A model generated the notes under the pieces. That model saw nothing but the letters and a program-made list of their open reading frames with translations. It searched no databases and was not told where the DNA came from. A DNA stretch of 64,000 nt from Candidatus Peregrinibacteria bacterium (GTDB taxonomy: Bacteria > Patescibacteriota > Gracilibacteria > UBA1369 > UBA12473). Below are positions 36,004 through 46,572 of this stretch, piece by piece. The stretch covers positions 62,001 through 126,000 of the forward strand of contig JABJMC010000006.1 in assembly GCA_018659585.1 (NCBI GenBank). Reading direction: 5' to 3'. Numbering within the stretch: position 1 is the first letter of the stretch; each line of letters begins with the position of its first letter. The position numbers were made by a program, and so were the translations under genes.

Positions 36004-36960
36004 ATGAAACGAAATTTTATTAACCCCAAACAATTAACCGATTCCGAACTTTACAAGCTCTGCCAAGAATACGGCGGTAACGCGCGTCAGTGGATGCGTA
36101 AATTTGCCGGCCTTTTGCCCGAAGTCTACCGCCGCCGATTATATCGTCGCCATGGCTGCTCTTCTATTCACGAATTTGCGGCTAAAATGGCGGGGATGAG
36201 TCATGCTAACGTCGATCGCATTTTACGTTTATCTCGAAAACTAGAAGACAAGCCAACCCTCCGTGCTCAACTTGAAAACGGCGAACAAAGTTGGGCTAAA
36301 ATCGAAAAAATTGCTCATATTGCGACCCCTGAAACTGAGCAAGAATGGGCCCAAAAAATCGAAAAATTTCCCCAACAGGTTATAGCTCAAATTGTCCAAG
36401 TCGAACGAATTAACAGATTAGAAAGTGACGCATGCGTCAAAACTCAACCTGAAAAATGGGCCACAATTTCCTTCCCTGTTAGCCCAAAAGTTGAATTAAA
36501 AATGCGTCAATTTAAACAAAAATATGAAAAAGAAACAGGAGAAACACTTTCTTGGAATGAAGTTTTTGAAAAAGTGTTCAAAGAATTAGAAAAATCTCCT
36601 CAAATTAAAAAACAAGCCACTATCCAACTTTGCCCAGACTGTATAAAAGAACGCGCGCGTAAAAAAGCCGAAAACAATCAAGTTGGAAGAACGATCCCAA
36701 CCGAAATTCAACGCCTAATCCAAACCCGCCAACAAAACAAATGCAACACTTTAAATTGCAACCATCCCATAAAGGAATTCCATCACGCTAAGCGTTTTGC
36801 ACTAAACCAGAGCCACGACCCAGACTTCATAGTTGGCCTCTGTAAAAAATGTCATAATTTAGAGCATAGTAATTGGCAAATGATCGAAATATCAGCCATC
36901 GATCAAAAGGTTCTAAACTATCGGCGTGAAGTAAGTATTGAGCCGCGGGCTGGGCCGTGA
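36004..36960 (+). CDS. HNH endonuclease domain protein
   Basis: CNTLNCNHPIKEFHHAKRFALNQSHDPDFIVGLCKKCHNLEH. Confidence 0.85.
   Translation: MKRNFINPKQLTDSELYKLCQEYGGNARQWMRKFAGLLPEVYRRRLYRRHGCSSIHEFAAKMAGMSHANVDRILRLSRKLEDKPTLRAQLENGEQSWAKIEKIAHIATPETEQEWAQKIEKFPQQVIAQIVQVERINRLESDACVKTQPEKWATISFPVSPKVELKMRQFKQKYEKETGETLSWNEVFEKVFKELEKSPQIKKQATIQLCPDCIKERARKKAENNQVGRTIPTEIQRLIQTRQQNKCNTLNCNHPIKEFHHAKRFALNQSHDPDFIVGLCKKCHNLEHSNWQMIEISAIDQKVLNYRREVSIEPRAGP
36410..36464 (-). repeat. TTTTCAG-palindrome element, copy C, inside the HNH CDS
   Basis: Minus strand TTTTTCAGGTTGAGTTTTGACGCATGCGTCACTTTCTAATCTGTTAA; palindrome TGACGCATGCGTCA 36426-36439. Confidence 0.65.
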
Positions 36961-36971
36961 GTTAAGAGGAC

Positions 36972-37000
36972 TTGCTAAATTAGCAAAACTATGATATAAT
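36972..37000 (+). promoter_or_regulatory. Promoter TTGCTA-N17-TATAAT
   Basis: Direct reading. Confidence 0.55.
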
Positions 37001-37042
37001 TACAGGAGTGAGCTAAAAATAGAATTAAAAAACAACCTGCAA

Positions 37043-37888
37043 ATGTCCTCAGAACTTGTTCAAATCATAATCTGTTTTCTGCTGGCCTGTGTGCCTGCCT
37101 ATATCTGGGGGTATATCTTTTTTAAGAAACAGCCAGAGCCTCGAAAATGGGTGGCTCTAACCTTTATTATGGGGATGTTGGCGGTTCTGCCAATTATGAT
37201 TTATAAGTTCAGTTGGCAGTTTTTCCCTAAACTGAATGTTTTCTTTTACACTGACCAGTTTAGCCAAGATGTAATAGGTTTTTCTAGTATTGCCTATGTT
37301 CCACTGGGAATTGTGTTGGCTTTTATGTTTGTTGGAGTTTTAGAGGAATATATGAAGAATGTTGTGGTTCGTATTAGTGATCGAAAACATTTAAATCATA
37401 TTGATGATGCCATTGAATTTTGTATTATTGCGGCGCTTGGTTTCGCTTTCATAGAGAACATTATGTATTTCTTCTATATTTGGAGTTATCAGGGCTTTGA
37501 AAGTCTATTTTTGTCGTTTATTTTTAGGTCAATTTTTTCTACTTTTGCTCATATCTTCTTCTCTGGAATTTATGGGTATTACTATGGAGTTGCGCATTTT
37601 GCGACTCCTATTTTTCAAGAAGAAATTCGCGAGAAAAGACATTGGGTTTTGCGTTGGATGCATAAAGTATTCCATTTAAGAGCGGCTACCAGAATCTTTA
37701 AGGAAGAGAAGATCTTAGAAGGACTTCTTTTTGCTGTTCTATTGCACGCTTTCTTTAATATTTTCTTAGAGATTGGTTGGACCTTTATTATTGTTCCTTA
37801 TCTGTTTGTTGGCTACAGCATTCTTTCTTACTTATTCAAGAAAAAGGAAAACCACAAAGAATACAACCGGCTAATATTTAAGAAGTAA
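37043..37888 (+). CDS. PrsW-family intramembrane metalloprotease
   Basis: Multi-TM; EEYMKNVVVR, GFAFIENIMYF, FAHIFFSGIYGYYYG, LLHAFFN motifs. Confidence 0.8.
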   Translation: MSSELVQIIICFLLACVPAYIWGYIFFKKQPEPRKWVALTFIMGMLAVLPIMIYKFSWQFFPKLNVFFYTDQFSQDVIGFSSIAYVPLGIVLAFMFVGVLEEYMKNVVVRISDRKHLNHIDDAIEFCIIAALGFAFIENIMYFFYIWSYQGFESLFLSFIFRSIFSTFAHIFFSGIYGYYYGVAHFATPIFQEEIREKRHWVLRWMHKVFHLRAATRIFKEEKILEGLLFAVLLHAFFNIFLEIGWTFIIVPYLFVGYSILSYLFKKKENHKEYNRLIFKK

Positions 37889-37889
37889 A

Positions 37890-38609
37890 TTAGTCAAAAT
37901 CTTCTGGAAGTGGAGTAGCTCGGAAATAAAGGCCAATCACAATAAAAGAAAAACCTATTAGCAAACTATAATATCCTATAGGAGAATTTAAAGTGGCGAT
38001 AATTGGTTGCGCAATACCGCTAGCCTTCCCAGAAAAAGTATCTTTATTAAGCGCCGATTCTTCTAGGGCAATTTCTAGTTTCTCCATCATACTTTCGCCT
38101 GATGATTCTTCGACACTTGAAGTTAATTGAATAGCTAAATCTTGAACATCTTTGCCCGTACGACCTAGTTCAGTATACATTGTTGAATAAGCAGTAGAGT
38201 TTGCCCTTTTGCTAAAACTAACTTCAGTTAGGGCCGAATTCCCCCAATAATCCATGGCCACAATCTCTAGAGATTGATTTTCCGTATCAGTTAAGTCTAG
38301 TTCTATCCATACGTAACCTTGTTCATCACTTTGATATGAATAAGTTCGACGATAAGAGGTTGTTACATAGATAGTAACTAAAGGTTCAGTTTGAATCTGG
38401 AGATGATAAGTGTCTGGGTCTTCAATATGTCCCAGGGGAAGGATTTCTACAATCTGTGGAGGAATGGAAATATCTTCATCTGCCATAATGGTCATTTCTG
38501 TGGTTGTGGTGAATCCATCAGCCTGGCACAAAACAGCATACAGAGGCGACAGGTATAGAATTAGCCCGAGAAGGAGGAGTTTTAACGAAATTAAACGAGA
38601 AGAGTCCAT
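37890..38609 (-). CDS. Secreted/membrane-anchored hypothetical protein
   Basis: N-terminal signal and C-terminal TM. Confidence 0.65.
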   Translation of the reverse strand: MDSSRLISLKLLLLGLILYLSPLYAVLCQADGFTTTTEMTIMADEDISIPPQIVEILPLGHIEDPDTYHLQIQTEPLVTIYVTTSYRRTYSYQSDEQGYVWIELDLTDTENQSLEIVAMDYWGNSALTEVSFSKRANSTAYSTMYTELGRTGKDVQDLAIQLTSSVEESSGESMMEKLEIALEESALNKDTFSGKASGIAQPIIATLNSPIGYYSLLIGFSFIVIGLYFRATPLPEDFD

Positions 38610-38765
38610 AAGGTTATAATTATCTTATTATTATACAACAAATAATTAAAAATATCAATATTAAAAGGGTGGGCACCGAAAAAGAAAGTGGTTTAGCCCC
38701 CTTGAAGAAAAAAGAACTTCATGCTAAGCTAATCTTCGACCCCAAGTTGACCTTTACCAAATTTT

Positions 38766-41630
38766 ATGGGATTAAAACATATCGTTGTAAAAGGCGCCAA
38801 GATCCACAATCTTAAAAATATTGATGTTAAGATTCCGCGCGACAAACTAACTGTTATTACTGGCCTCTCTGGATCCGGGAAGTCATCACTTGCTTTTGAT
38901 ACTATTTATGCCGAAGGGCAGCGTCGTTATGTAGAGAGTCTTTCTACTTACGCGCGGCAGTTTTTGCAGTTAATGGAAAAGCCTGACGTTGAATCAATTG
39001 AAGGGCTTTCACCAGCTATTTCGATTGATCAAAAGACTGCCAGCCGAAATCCACGTTCTACTGTGGGAACCGTGACAGAAATCTATGATTATTTAAGATT
39101 GTTATTTGCCAAAATTGGTAAACCTCATTGTCCAGAATGTAATGAGCCAGTTTCTAAACAAAGCGTTTCTCAGATCGTGGACCACATTGCCAAAATGGAA
39201 GAAGGGAAAAAGATTATTCTTTTAGCGCCGGTAGTACGAGATCGCAAGGGACAACACGTTAAGATTTTTGAAAATATTAAAAAGGATGGATTTGTGAGGG
39301 TTAGAGTAGATGGGGAGGTAGTTAGTGTGTTGGATATTCCAGAATTAGATGAAAAGAAAAAGCATAATATTGAAATTGTAGTTGATCGTTTAGTGGTAAA
39401 AGATTTGAAGGAAAAAGTCCAAAAAATGAAATCCGGCCAGGAAATTCCTCTTTCCAATGAAAATAGAACGCGGCTGGCCGACTCTATCGAAACAGCTCTT
39501 AATTATGGCGACGGTCTAATGAAGGTAATGGATCACGAAAGTGGTAAAACAGATTTATTTTCCGAGAATTTTTCTTGTGCTGATTGTGGGGTGAACTTGC
39601 CCGGGATTGAGCCCCGCAGTTTTTCTTTTAATAGCCCACATGGTGCTTGTGAAGAATGTCACGGATTAGGAACTAAATTAGAAATTGATTCAGATTTAAT
39701 TATTCCAAACCGGCGGTTGAGTATTGCGGAGGGCGCTATTATGCCCTGGTCAACCACCACTTCACATTTGGATTGGTACACTCGAATTCTTTATGAAGTG
39801 GCCCGCAAAAAAGGATTTTCTTTGGATGTCCCCGTGGAAGATCTTTCGGATGATGTTATGAAAATGGTGCTCCACGGAACCGGCGAAGAAGAATACAAAG
39901 TAAACTGGGATAAGGGTTACACCACTAAATTCGAAGGGGTTATCCCCAATTTAGAACGTCGTTATTTAGAAACAGATTCTGATTATGTGCGCAATAAAAT
40001 CGAACAATTCATGCGAATTATTGAATGTCCAAGTTGTAAGGGGCAACGTCTTAAAAAAGAAATTCTAAGTGTAAAAATTAAGGAATCCTCAATTATTGAC
40101 GTGACTCATCGATCAATTGATAAAGCTTTTGAATTTTTTGAAGACATTAAACTTAGTGATAGTGAAAAAGTAATAGCTGAACCGATTTTGCGTGAAATTG
40201 GCCATCGTTTGAAGTTTTTAAACAACGTGGGGATTTCGTATCTTTCTTTGGATCGAGCAGCCAACACTCTTTCCGGTGGTGAGGCCCAGCGTATTCGTTT
40301 AGCTACTCAAATTGGATCACAATTAACCGGGGTGCTTTATGTTTTGGATGAGCCGACTATTGGATTGCACCAGAATGATAATGAAAAATTAATCAAAGCC
40401 ATTGTGGCGCTGCGCGATTTAGGAAATACCGTAATTATTGTGGAACATGACGTAGATACCATGCTAGCCGCAGATTATATTTTTGATATTGGACCCGGAG
40501 CTGGAAAATACGGTGGAAATGTTATTGCGGAGGGGACCCCACCTGAGTTAATGAAAGATAAAAACTCCATTACTGGAAAATATTTGTCTGGGGAACTTAA
40601 GATTTCAGTTCCAAAAAAGCGGCGCAAAGGCAATGGGAAGAAAATTCGCATTATTGGCGCCGCCCAACACAACCTCAAAGACTTAACAGTCGAGCTTCCA
40701 CTCGGAACTTTTGTGGGAATCACTGGAGTCTCTGGCTCTGGAAAATCCACGCTTATTAACGATGTTTTAGTTAAAACTGTCAGTGCCAAAATCAACCGAT
40801 CCAAAGTCCGTCCGGGTAAACATGAGTCGATCGAAGGCATTGAACACCTCGACAAAATTATTAATATTGATCAGGCACCGATTGGTCGAACACCACGCTC
40901 CAATCCCGCTACTTACACTCGCGTTTTCACTGACATCCGTGATTTATTTTCTAGTACGCCGGATTCCCGCACCCGTGGGTACAAGGCTGGGCGATTTAGT
41001 TTTAATGTCAAAGGTGGTAGATGTGAAGCCTGTCAGGGAGATGGGATGAAGAAAATTGAGATGCACTTTTTGCCCGATGTTTATGTGATGTGTGAAGTGT
41101 GTAAAGGTCGTCGTTATAATAAAGAGGCTTTAGAAATTAGTTATCGCGGTAAAAATATTGCTGATGTTTTGGACATGACAGTTGATGAAGCTTTGGAATT
41201 TTTCGATGCTATTCCAACTATCAAAACTAAATTAGAAACCCTAGCCGCCGTGGGACTAGGTTACATTCACTTAGGCCAATCCGCTACCACACTATCTGGT
41301 GGTGAGGCGCAACGTATCAAGCTAGCCACCGAACTTTCCAAACGTTCCACTGGAAAAACTTTGTATGTGCTCGACGAACCAACCACTGGTCTTCACTTTG
41401 ATGATGTTAAAAAATTATTAGAAGTATTAGAGCGACTTGTTGAAAAAGGAAACACAGTTCTTACCATTGAACATAATTTAGACGTAATTAAATCGGTCGA
41501 TCACATTATTGACATGGGCCCTGATGGCGGTGACGCCGGCGGAGAAGTAGTTGCCGAGGGGACTCCCGAGGAAGTTGCTAAGCAGAAAAAATCTTACACT
41601 GGGATATGGCTTAAGAAGATGGGGCTCTGA
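38766..41630 (+). CDS. uvrA: Excinuclease ABC subunit A
   Basis: [67 protein letters not shown]. Confidence 0.98.
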   Translation: MGLKHIVVKGAKIHNLKNIDVKIPRDKLTVITGLSGSGKSSLAFDTIYAEGQRRYVESLSTYARQFLQLMEKPDVESIEGLSPAISIDQKTASRNPRSTVGTVTEIYDYLRLLFAKIGKPHCPECNEPVSKQSVSQIVDHIAKMEEGKKIILLAPVVRDRKGQHVKIFENIKKDGFVRVRVDGEVVSVLDIPELDEKKKHNIEIVVDRLVVKDLKEKVQKMKSGQEIPLSNENRTRLADSIETALNYGDGLMKVMDHESGKTDLFSENFSCADCGVNLPGIEPRSFSFNSPHGACEECHGLGTKLEIDSDLIIPNRRLSIAEGAIMPWSTTTSHLDWYTRILYEVARKKGFSLDVPVEDLSDDVMKMVLHGTGEEEYKVNWDKGYTTKFEGVIPNLERRYLETDSDYVRNKIEQFMRIIECPSCKGQRLKKEILSVKIKESSIIDVTHRSIDKAFEFFEDIKLSDSEKVIAEPILREIGHRLKFLNNVGISYLSLDRAANTLSGGEAQRIRLATQIGSQLTGVLYVLDEPTIGLHQNDNEKLIKAIVALRDLGNTVIIVEHDVDTMLAADYIFDIGPGAGKYGGNVIAEGTPPELMKDKNSITGKYLSGELKISVPKKRRKGNGKKIRIIGAAQHNLKDLTVELPLGTFVGITGVSGSGKSTLINDVLVKTVSAKINRSKVRPGKHESIEGIEHLDKIINIDQAPIGRTPRSNPATYTRVFTDIRDLFSSTPDSRTRGYKAGRFSFNVKGGRCEACQGDGMKKIEMHFLPDVYVMCEVCKGRRYNKEALEISYRGKNIADVLDMTVDEALEFFDAIPTIKTKLETLAAVGLGYIHLGQSATTLSGGEAQRIKLATELSKRSTGKTLYVLDEPTTGLHFDDVKKLLEVLERLVEKGNTVLTIEHNLDVIKSVDHIIDMGPDGGDAGGEVVAEGTPEEVAKQKKSYTGIWLKKMGL

Positions 41631-41672
41631 AAGAAACTCGACCAAAGCTGCAACTGCTGATAAACTACTTTT

Positions 41673-42320
41673 ATGAAAATCCCCTTCCTGAGCTTGCCCT
41701 CCCTGAAGCGTATTAAGAGTAATGCGGCCGAAACTCTGGCCGAAGTTTTAATTGCTTTAATTGTAATTTCCGTGGGCGCGGGCGGAGCTTTGACTTTGGT
41801 GGTCACTTCCATGCGCGCTAATCAGGAAGCCGAAGAAAGATTAGTAGGTTACAACCTAGCTCGTGAAGGAGTCGAGGCCATGCGCACCATCCGCGACACC
41901 AACTGGCTGCGTTTTCCTAGTGATCGCGAAAACTGTTGGGATGTTGAACCCGGGGTAACAGATCCCGGGGATTGTAGTACGTGGACCAAAATAGGGGACG
42001 TCACTTCTTATATTGTTTATCAAGAAGCAGACCCAGACGATCAGTACAGTCTTTTAACGTGGAAGTTAGAAGACGCCACGACTTTAGTTGATGAATATCA
42101 AATAATTTACGCCTACCATGTTCGCTACGGCACGATTTACACGCACGAATTTGGCTGTCCTAGTGGTGGGGATATTTGTGACGAAGCAACAATTTACAGT
42201 CGCTTAGTTACGATTCCTTATGTCGACGCGAATTCCATAGAAGTTAACTCCACTGTTACCTGGGAATCCCGTGGTCAATCCAAATCAATCACATTTTCTG
42301 ACTTGCTCACTAATTATTAA
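41673..42320 (+). CDS. Type IV prepilin-like protein
   Basis: AETLAEVLIALIVISVGAGGALTLVVTSMRANQEAEERLVGYNLAREGVEAMR. Confidence 0.75.
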   Translation: MKIPFLSLPSLKRIKSNAAETLAEVLIALIVISVGAGGALTLVVTSMRANQEAEERLVGYNLAREGVEAMRTIRDTNWLRFPSDRENCWDVEPGVTDPGDCSTWTKIGDVTSYIVYQEADPDDQYSLLTWKLEDATTLVDEYQIIYAYHVRYGTIYTHEFGCPSGGDICDEATIYSRLVTIPYVDANSIEVNSTVTWESRGQSKSITFSDLLTNY

Positions 42321-42323
42321 GGT

Positions 42324-43511
42324 ATGAAAAAACCACGCGCTGCCTCACTCATTTACGCTCTCGTTATTGTCACGGTGTTAATGGTTGTGGCCGGCACAAT
42401 GGCCGCCTCTTTTTTACGGACCAGCCAGCGCACTTATGATATGTTCCGCGGCACCCAAGCTTATTACGCCAGCCGCGCGGCCATGGAAGTTTCTTTTTCA
42501 TTGGTGTCGAGTGAGGGGATTGGATATGAAACAACTTCGGAAGAATATTTTGGGGGAGATTACGCGGTGGAATTAGACACAGACGGAGACGGCTCAGATG
42601 ATGTTTTTGGAGAATTTGAAATTTTTGCCCGGGCCAGACAAGTTGGGTGGAGAGATGAAGTTGATGATTGCGGTGGATTTAGCGGGCCAGCTCATTGCTA
42701 TTTAGTGCCAATTCCTGGTACTGGCGATGCGGGAGACAGCTGTAATTTTGAAGAACCCGCTGACGGCGACGGCGATGACGGTGACGCCTGGGATGTGGAA
42801 GCCGATGACAAGTGCAACTGGAACAAAATCGCGTATGGAGAAACAATAACAATCCCACTTTATTATGAGGATGATACAGGTGTGTGCCCAGATGATGAGA
42901 TTTGTAATCCGGCGGAAATTGGCCTTACGAGTTTTTATTTAAGGATTAGGACGCCGGAGGGGAGTGATTTATCAGGTAATAGTGATGAGTCTATCGTAAA
43001 CTGGGAGATTAGTGGAGATTGTGATACGGATGAGGATTTTGTCTCTGATAAGAGTTGTTATTTAATGGCCGCGAGTGGGGGGACGGTAATGGGAGGGGAT
43101 GTTTTTGATAGCTATATAGATTATACAGCAATAAATAATGCTAAAAGTAATGGAGATTATATTGTTTTAAATGGTTTTAATGATTACTATCTAGGAAAAG
43201 ACGAAACAAAAATAAATCGAATGATAGAAGAATTTCTTACAAGTTTTGCAGGGGACGGAGATATAGAAAAAGAAGTTCTAAATCCCAAATTAAAACTATC
43301 AGTAATTTCTCCTTTATTAAAAATAGACATGACTACTTCCGTCCCATATTTAGAGTACCAACTAATCACGGATCCCGCTTATTCAGATAATAAAATTGTT
43401 TACACAGCAACTGGAAAATCTAATGGTCGTCTGGGATCCTACATCAGGGGAATTCAAGCTACACAAGCCCTTGGTAGCGATTCAGTAATTAGCTTCGCCT
43501 TACAGAATTAG
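42324..43511 (+). CDS. PilX-like type IV pilus-associated protein
   Basis: AASLIYALVIVTVLMVVAGTMAASFLRTSQRTYDMFRGTQAYYASRAAMEV. Confidence 0.65.
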   Translation: MKKPRAASLIYALVIVTVLMVVAGTMAASFLRTSQRTYDMFRGTQAYYASRAAMEVSFSLVSSEGIGYETTSEEYFGGDYAVELDTDGDGSDDVFGEFEIFARARQVGWRDEVDDCGGFSGPAHCYLVPIPGTGDAGDSCNFEEPADGDGDDGDAWDVEADDKCNWNKIAYGETITIPLYYEDDTGVCPDDEICNPAEIGLTSFYLRIRTPEGSDLSGNSDESIVNWEISGDCDTDEDFVSDKSCYLMAASGGTVMGGDVFDSYIDYTAINNAKSNGDYIVLNGFNDYYLGKDETKINRMIEEFLTSFAGDGDIEKEVLNPKLKLSVISPLLKIDMTTSVPYLEYQLITDPAYSDNKIVYTATGKSNGRLGSYIRGIQATQALGSDSVISFALQN

Positions 43512-43540
43512 TTGACAAAGGTTACAAAAAAGTGTTAACA
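43512..43540 (+). promoter_or_regulatory. Promoter TTGACA-N17-TTAACA
   Basis: Direct reading. Confidence 0.55.
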
Positions 43541-43584
43541 TCAATTGCCTGTCATCAGGACTGTTTCCTCTAAAAAAATAATTT

Positions 43585-46491
43585 ATGAGCGAAATCCCTC
43601 AGGCTAATGGATTACTTCGAAATACTTGGGAAAGAGTGTCTAATTTTGCTAATAAGGAAAGAAGTTTAAATTTAGGCGGAGGAATAGGTGGTAAGCCTAT
43701 TAAGTTAGCTATGTGGATGACAGCCTTAGGGGTAGCAGCTATCGCTGCAGACAGAGCTGAGGCTCATGATTTTCTAGCAACCTCAGCCGAAAGCAGTAGT
43801 AATACTTGGAATGCTTATGAATCTAGTGATGGTAGTTCGCGTGGATCTGGATCAATTTCTCCTGATGAAGATCATATTATTAGTATGCTTACGTTAGAAG
43901 ATGAAGGGATGATGTTGGCTTCCTCTTTTGATTCAACTGGAGGGAGCGCCGGTTCTCTCAAAACGGTAACTAGTGTTGATGGGACAGGAACCCCTAGTTG
44001 GAGCTCCCCTTTAGCTATTTCAGCTGATAACCCAGGCTATTTTCGTTTAGATGAATCTGATGGGACTTGGACGGTAGTTAGTGATTATGCCTCAGATGAA
44101 GTAGTACAAGGCTTGAATGATTTATCTGATTCCGAAACATTTACCTTGTCTTCTGGAACATGGCCAAGAACATTTTTAGTTGATAATGGTGATGGCTACG
44201 CTCTAGCCGTAAATATGGGTGACGATACAGTAAGTTTATATAATTTTAGTGGTACTGATACTGATGGCGATGGATTTATAGATGATTTTGATGGCGATGG
44301 TTTAGATGATCATGCACCAATTGAAGTAACCTCTTTTACTTGTAATGGTCCGCAAGGAAGTCATTTAGACACTACTAATGACGTTTTTACTGTGGCTTGT
44401 GCTGACGACGGCACTGTTTTAGGAGTAGATGTTAATACAGGCTCTTTAGTTAGTTCTACCTCTACCGTGGTTGGAACCTTTGCTTTTGATACAAATGACA
44501 TCACTTCTTACAGTGACGGATCAGATGACTTTTTAGCAGTTAATGGTAATTCAGGAAGTACGGGTTATGTTGGCTTTATACAAATGGGTAGCAGCACAGC
44601 CGCCTATACACAATTATCATCGATTGCATTAGGTGGTAGTGGGACAATCCCAGCCTATTATGAATCCATCAAAAGTATTGGTGGTACAGATACGTTAATT
44701 GTTTTAGAAGCAGCCTACACAGCCCACATCCTCCAAGGCGAAACCAGCACCCTTTCACCAAGTGTTACAGATACCTACCCTTTGGCCTATTACTCTATGG
44801 GCGCCCTAGGCGTCGGCATCGAGCCCACGGCTGGTGACCCTTGTGACGACCATGGCGGAGACACAGACGGCGACTTAATTTGTGGTGATGATGATTGTGA
44901 CCCAACTGACCCAACTGTTTGGTACGACATCTATGGTGTGGTTGACGCTGATGGCGACGGTTTCGCGGACGCCTCTGGATCAGAGGTTCCTTTCTGTGCC
45001 TGGGTTCTTCCTTCTGGATTTTTAGACGCTGCTTATGCCACGGATTGTAATGACGCCGATGCCGCGGTCCACGCTTATGAATACTGGTTTGCCGATTATG
45101 ATGGGGATTTCTTTGGAGATAATGTTTGGAATTACCAATGTGGAGCCAGCTATCCTTATACCGCCGAAGTAAACAGCGATTGTAATGACTCAGACGCCAC
45201 CGCCTATCCAGGAGCCACCGAAGTTTGTGATGGCGATATCGAAGCTTGCGAAAACGATCCGATAGCTGATTTAGGCTTACCCACTTCTACTTGGTGGCTT
45301 GATGCTGATGACGATGGTTACGGAGTAGATGGTGACACGCAAGAAGCTTGCGGGGCATTTGGTCTTTATCGAGCGACCGAAGGCGGTGACTGGGCTGATG
45401 ACGACGCCACAAGTTACCCTGGAGCCCCCGAAGTCTACGGCGACGGCATCGACAATGACGGCAACGGTTTTGTAGATCGTCAGTGTGAATATGGACCGGA
45501 CGGCGATTGGAGTGAACCAGAATTATGTTATATGGAAGTTGGTGAAGGAATGGAAATTTATGGTTACGGAGAAGGGGCCTTAGATTTAGCAGAAGTTGGA
45601 GAAGATCGTGTTTTGGACCTTCTTGATGGTGAACTTGGATTTTTATTAGAAGTTGATTATGACGCTGAAGTCGCCCAAGGAGAAATTCACGTAAATATGT
45701 GGGGGGCACATGCTGGAATTGGAGGAACTCTTGGAGTTTTTGTTCAAAACATGTCTGTAGACAGAGACTGGGGATCTCTAGAATGGGAATGGGATCCTAA
45801 TGAGGTGTGGATGACTAGTGTTCCGCTTGGTGATGGCTTATCCCACTGTATTGATTTAGATGTTACTTATAATGGAGTAACAACGGAAATAGACGAGGCT
45901 TTCTGTGTAGTAGATGATGGGAATGGCGGAGAAGTTGGCGAAGAAGTAGTTTTAGACACGGTAAGTGGCGAAGTTGATCAGGAGAGCACCACCTCTGACG
46001 AAGTTCTTGATTACGCCGAAGAAGAGCAAGATGAAGAAGTTGATTCTGATAGTGATGGAGTTCCTGATAGTGAAGATGAATGTCCTGGAACTACCGATTA
46101 TGAAACTGTAGACGAGGAAGGTTGCTCTGACGAACAACGGGATACTGATGGAGATGGAATTATGGATGATAAGGATCAGTGTATAGATGAATATGCCGCT
46201 CCTGAGGAGGACCTTGATGGGGATGGCTGTATTGACTCTGTTGACTCGGATGACGACGACGATAGTGCAGTCGAAACAGGCGATGATGACGATTCTGGAA
46301 TTGGTGGCAATCCTCCTGATTGTGACGGTTGTAGCTCTGGTGGTAATAATCCTGAAGGAGGACTAGCCTTGCTTGGAGTGTTGGGTGGCTTAGCTGGCCT
46401 TCGCCGTCGACCTCGAAAAACAGCCTTAAAATTAGCCAATACTGTTAATGGTGCCATAAGTGGTGTTAGAAATTGGTTAAACGCTGCTTAG
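43585..46491 (+). CDS. Surface protein with MopE-type and TSP3-type repeats and MYXO-CTERM-like C-terminus
   Basis: DCNDADAAVHAYE, DCNDSDATAYPGATEVCDG; DSDGVPDSEDECPG; C-term CDGCSSGGNNPEGGLALLGVLGGLAGLRRRPRK. Confidence 0.8.
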   Translation: MSEIPQANGLLRNTWERVSNFANKERSLNLGGGIGGKPIKLAMWMTALGVAAIAADRAEAHDFLATSAESSSNTWNAYESSDGSSRGSGSISPDEDHIISMLTLEDEGMMLASSFDSTGGSAGSLKTVTSVDGTGTPSWSSPLAISADNPGYFRLDESDGTWTVVSDYASDEVVQGLNDLSDSETFTLSSGTWPRTFLVDNGDGYALAVNMGDDTVSLYNFSGTDTDGDGFIDDFDGDGLDDHAPIEVTSFTCNGPQGSHLDTTNDVFTVACADDGTVLGVDVNTGSLVSSTSTVVGTFAFDTNDITSYSDGSDDFLAVNGNSGSTGYVGFIQMGSSTAAYTQLSSIALGGSGTIPAYYESIKSIGGTDTLIVLEAAYTAHILQGETSTLSPSVTDTYPLAYYSMGALGVGIEPTAGDPCDDHGGDTDGDLICGDDDCDPTDPTVWYDIYGVVDADGDGFADASGSEVPFCAWVLPSGFLDAAYATDCNDADAAVHAYEYWFADYDGDFFGDNVWNYQCGASYPYTAEVNSDCNDSDATAYPGATEVCDGDIEACENDPIADLGLPTSTWWLDADDDGYGVDGDTQEACGAFGLYRATEGGDWADDDATSYPGAPEVYGDGIDNDGNGFVDRQCEYGPDGDWSEPELCYMEVGEGMEIYGYGEGALDLAEVGEDRVLDLLDGELGFLLEVDYDAEVAQGEIHVNMWGAHAGIGGTLGVFVQNMSVDRDWGSLEWEWDPNEVWMTSVPLGDGLSHCIDLDVTYNGVTTEIDEAFCVVDDGNGGEVGEEVVLDTVSGEVDQESTTSDEVLDYAEEEQDEEVDSDSDGVPDSEDECPGTTDYETVDEEGCSDEQRDTDGDGIMDDKDQCIDEYAAPEEDLDGDGCIDSVDSDDDDDSAVETGDDDDSGIGGNPPDCDGCSSGGNNPEGGLALLGVLGGLAGLRRRPRKTALKLANTVNGAISGVRNWLNAA

Positions 46492-46572
46492 GTGGGGAAG
46501 AAGTCCCTGTGCTTTCGAAGAACCGTCCCCGATAGGGTAGCCTAATAATACTTTTTATGGTATAATAATAAG

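Noticed and set aside
42740-42800. GACGGCGACGGCGATGACGGTGACG low-complexity repeat
   Set aside because: Encodes an Asp/Gly-rich stretch in the pilus-associated protein; ordinary codon-level repetition.
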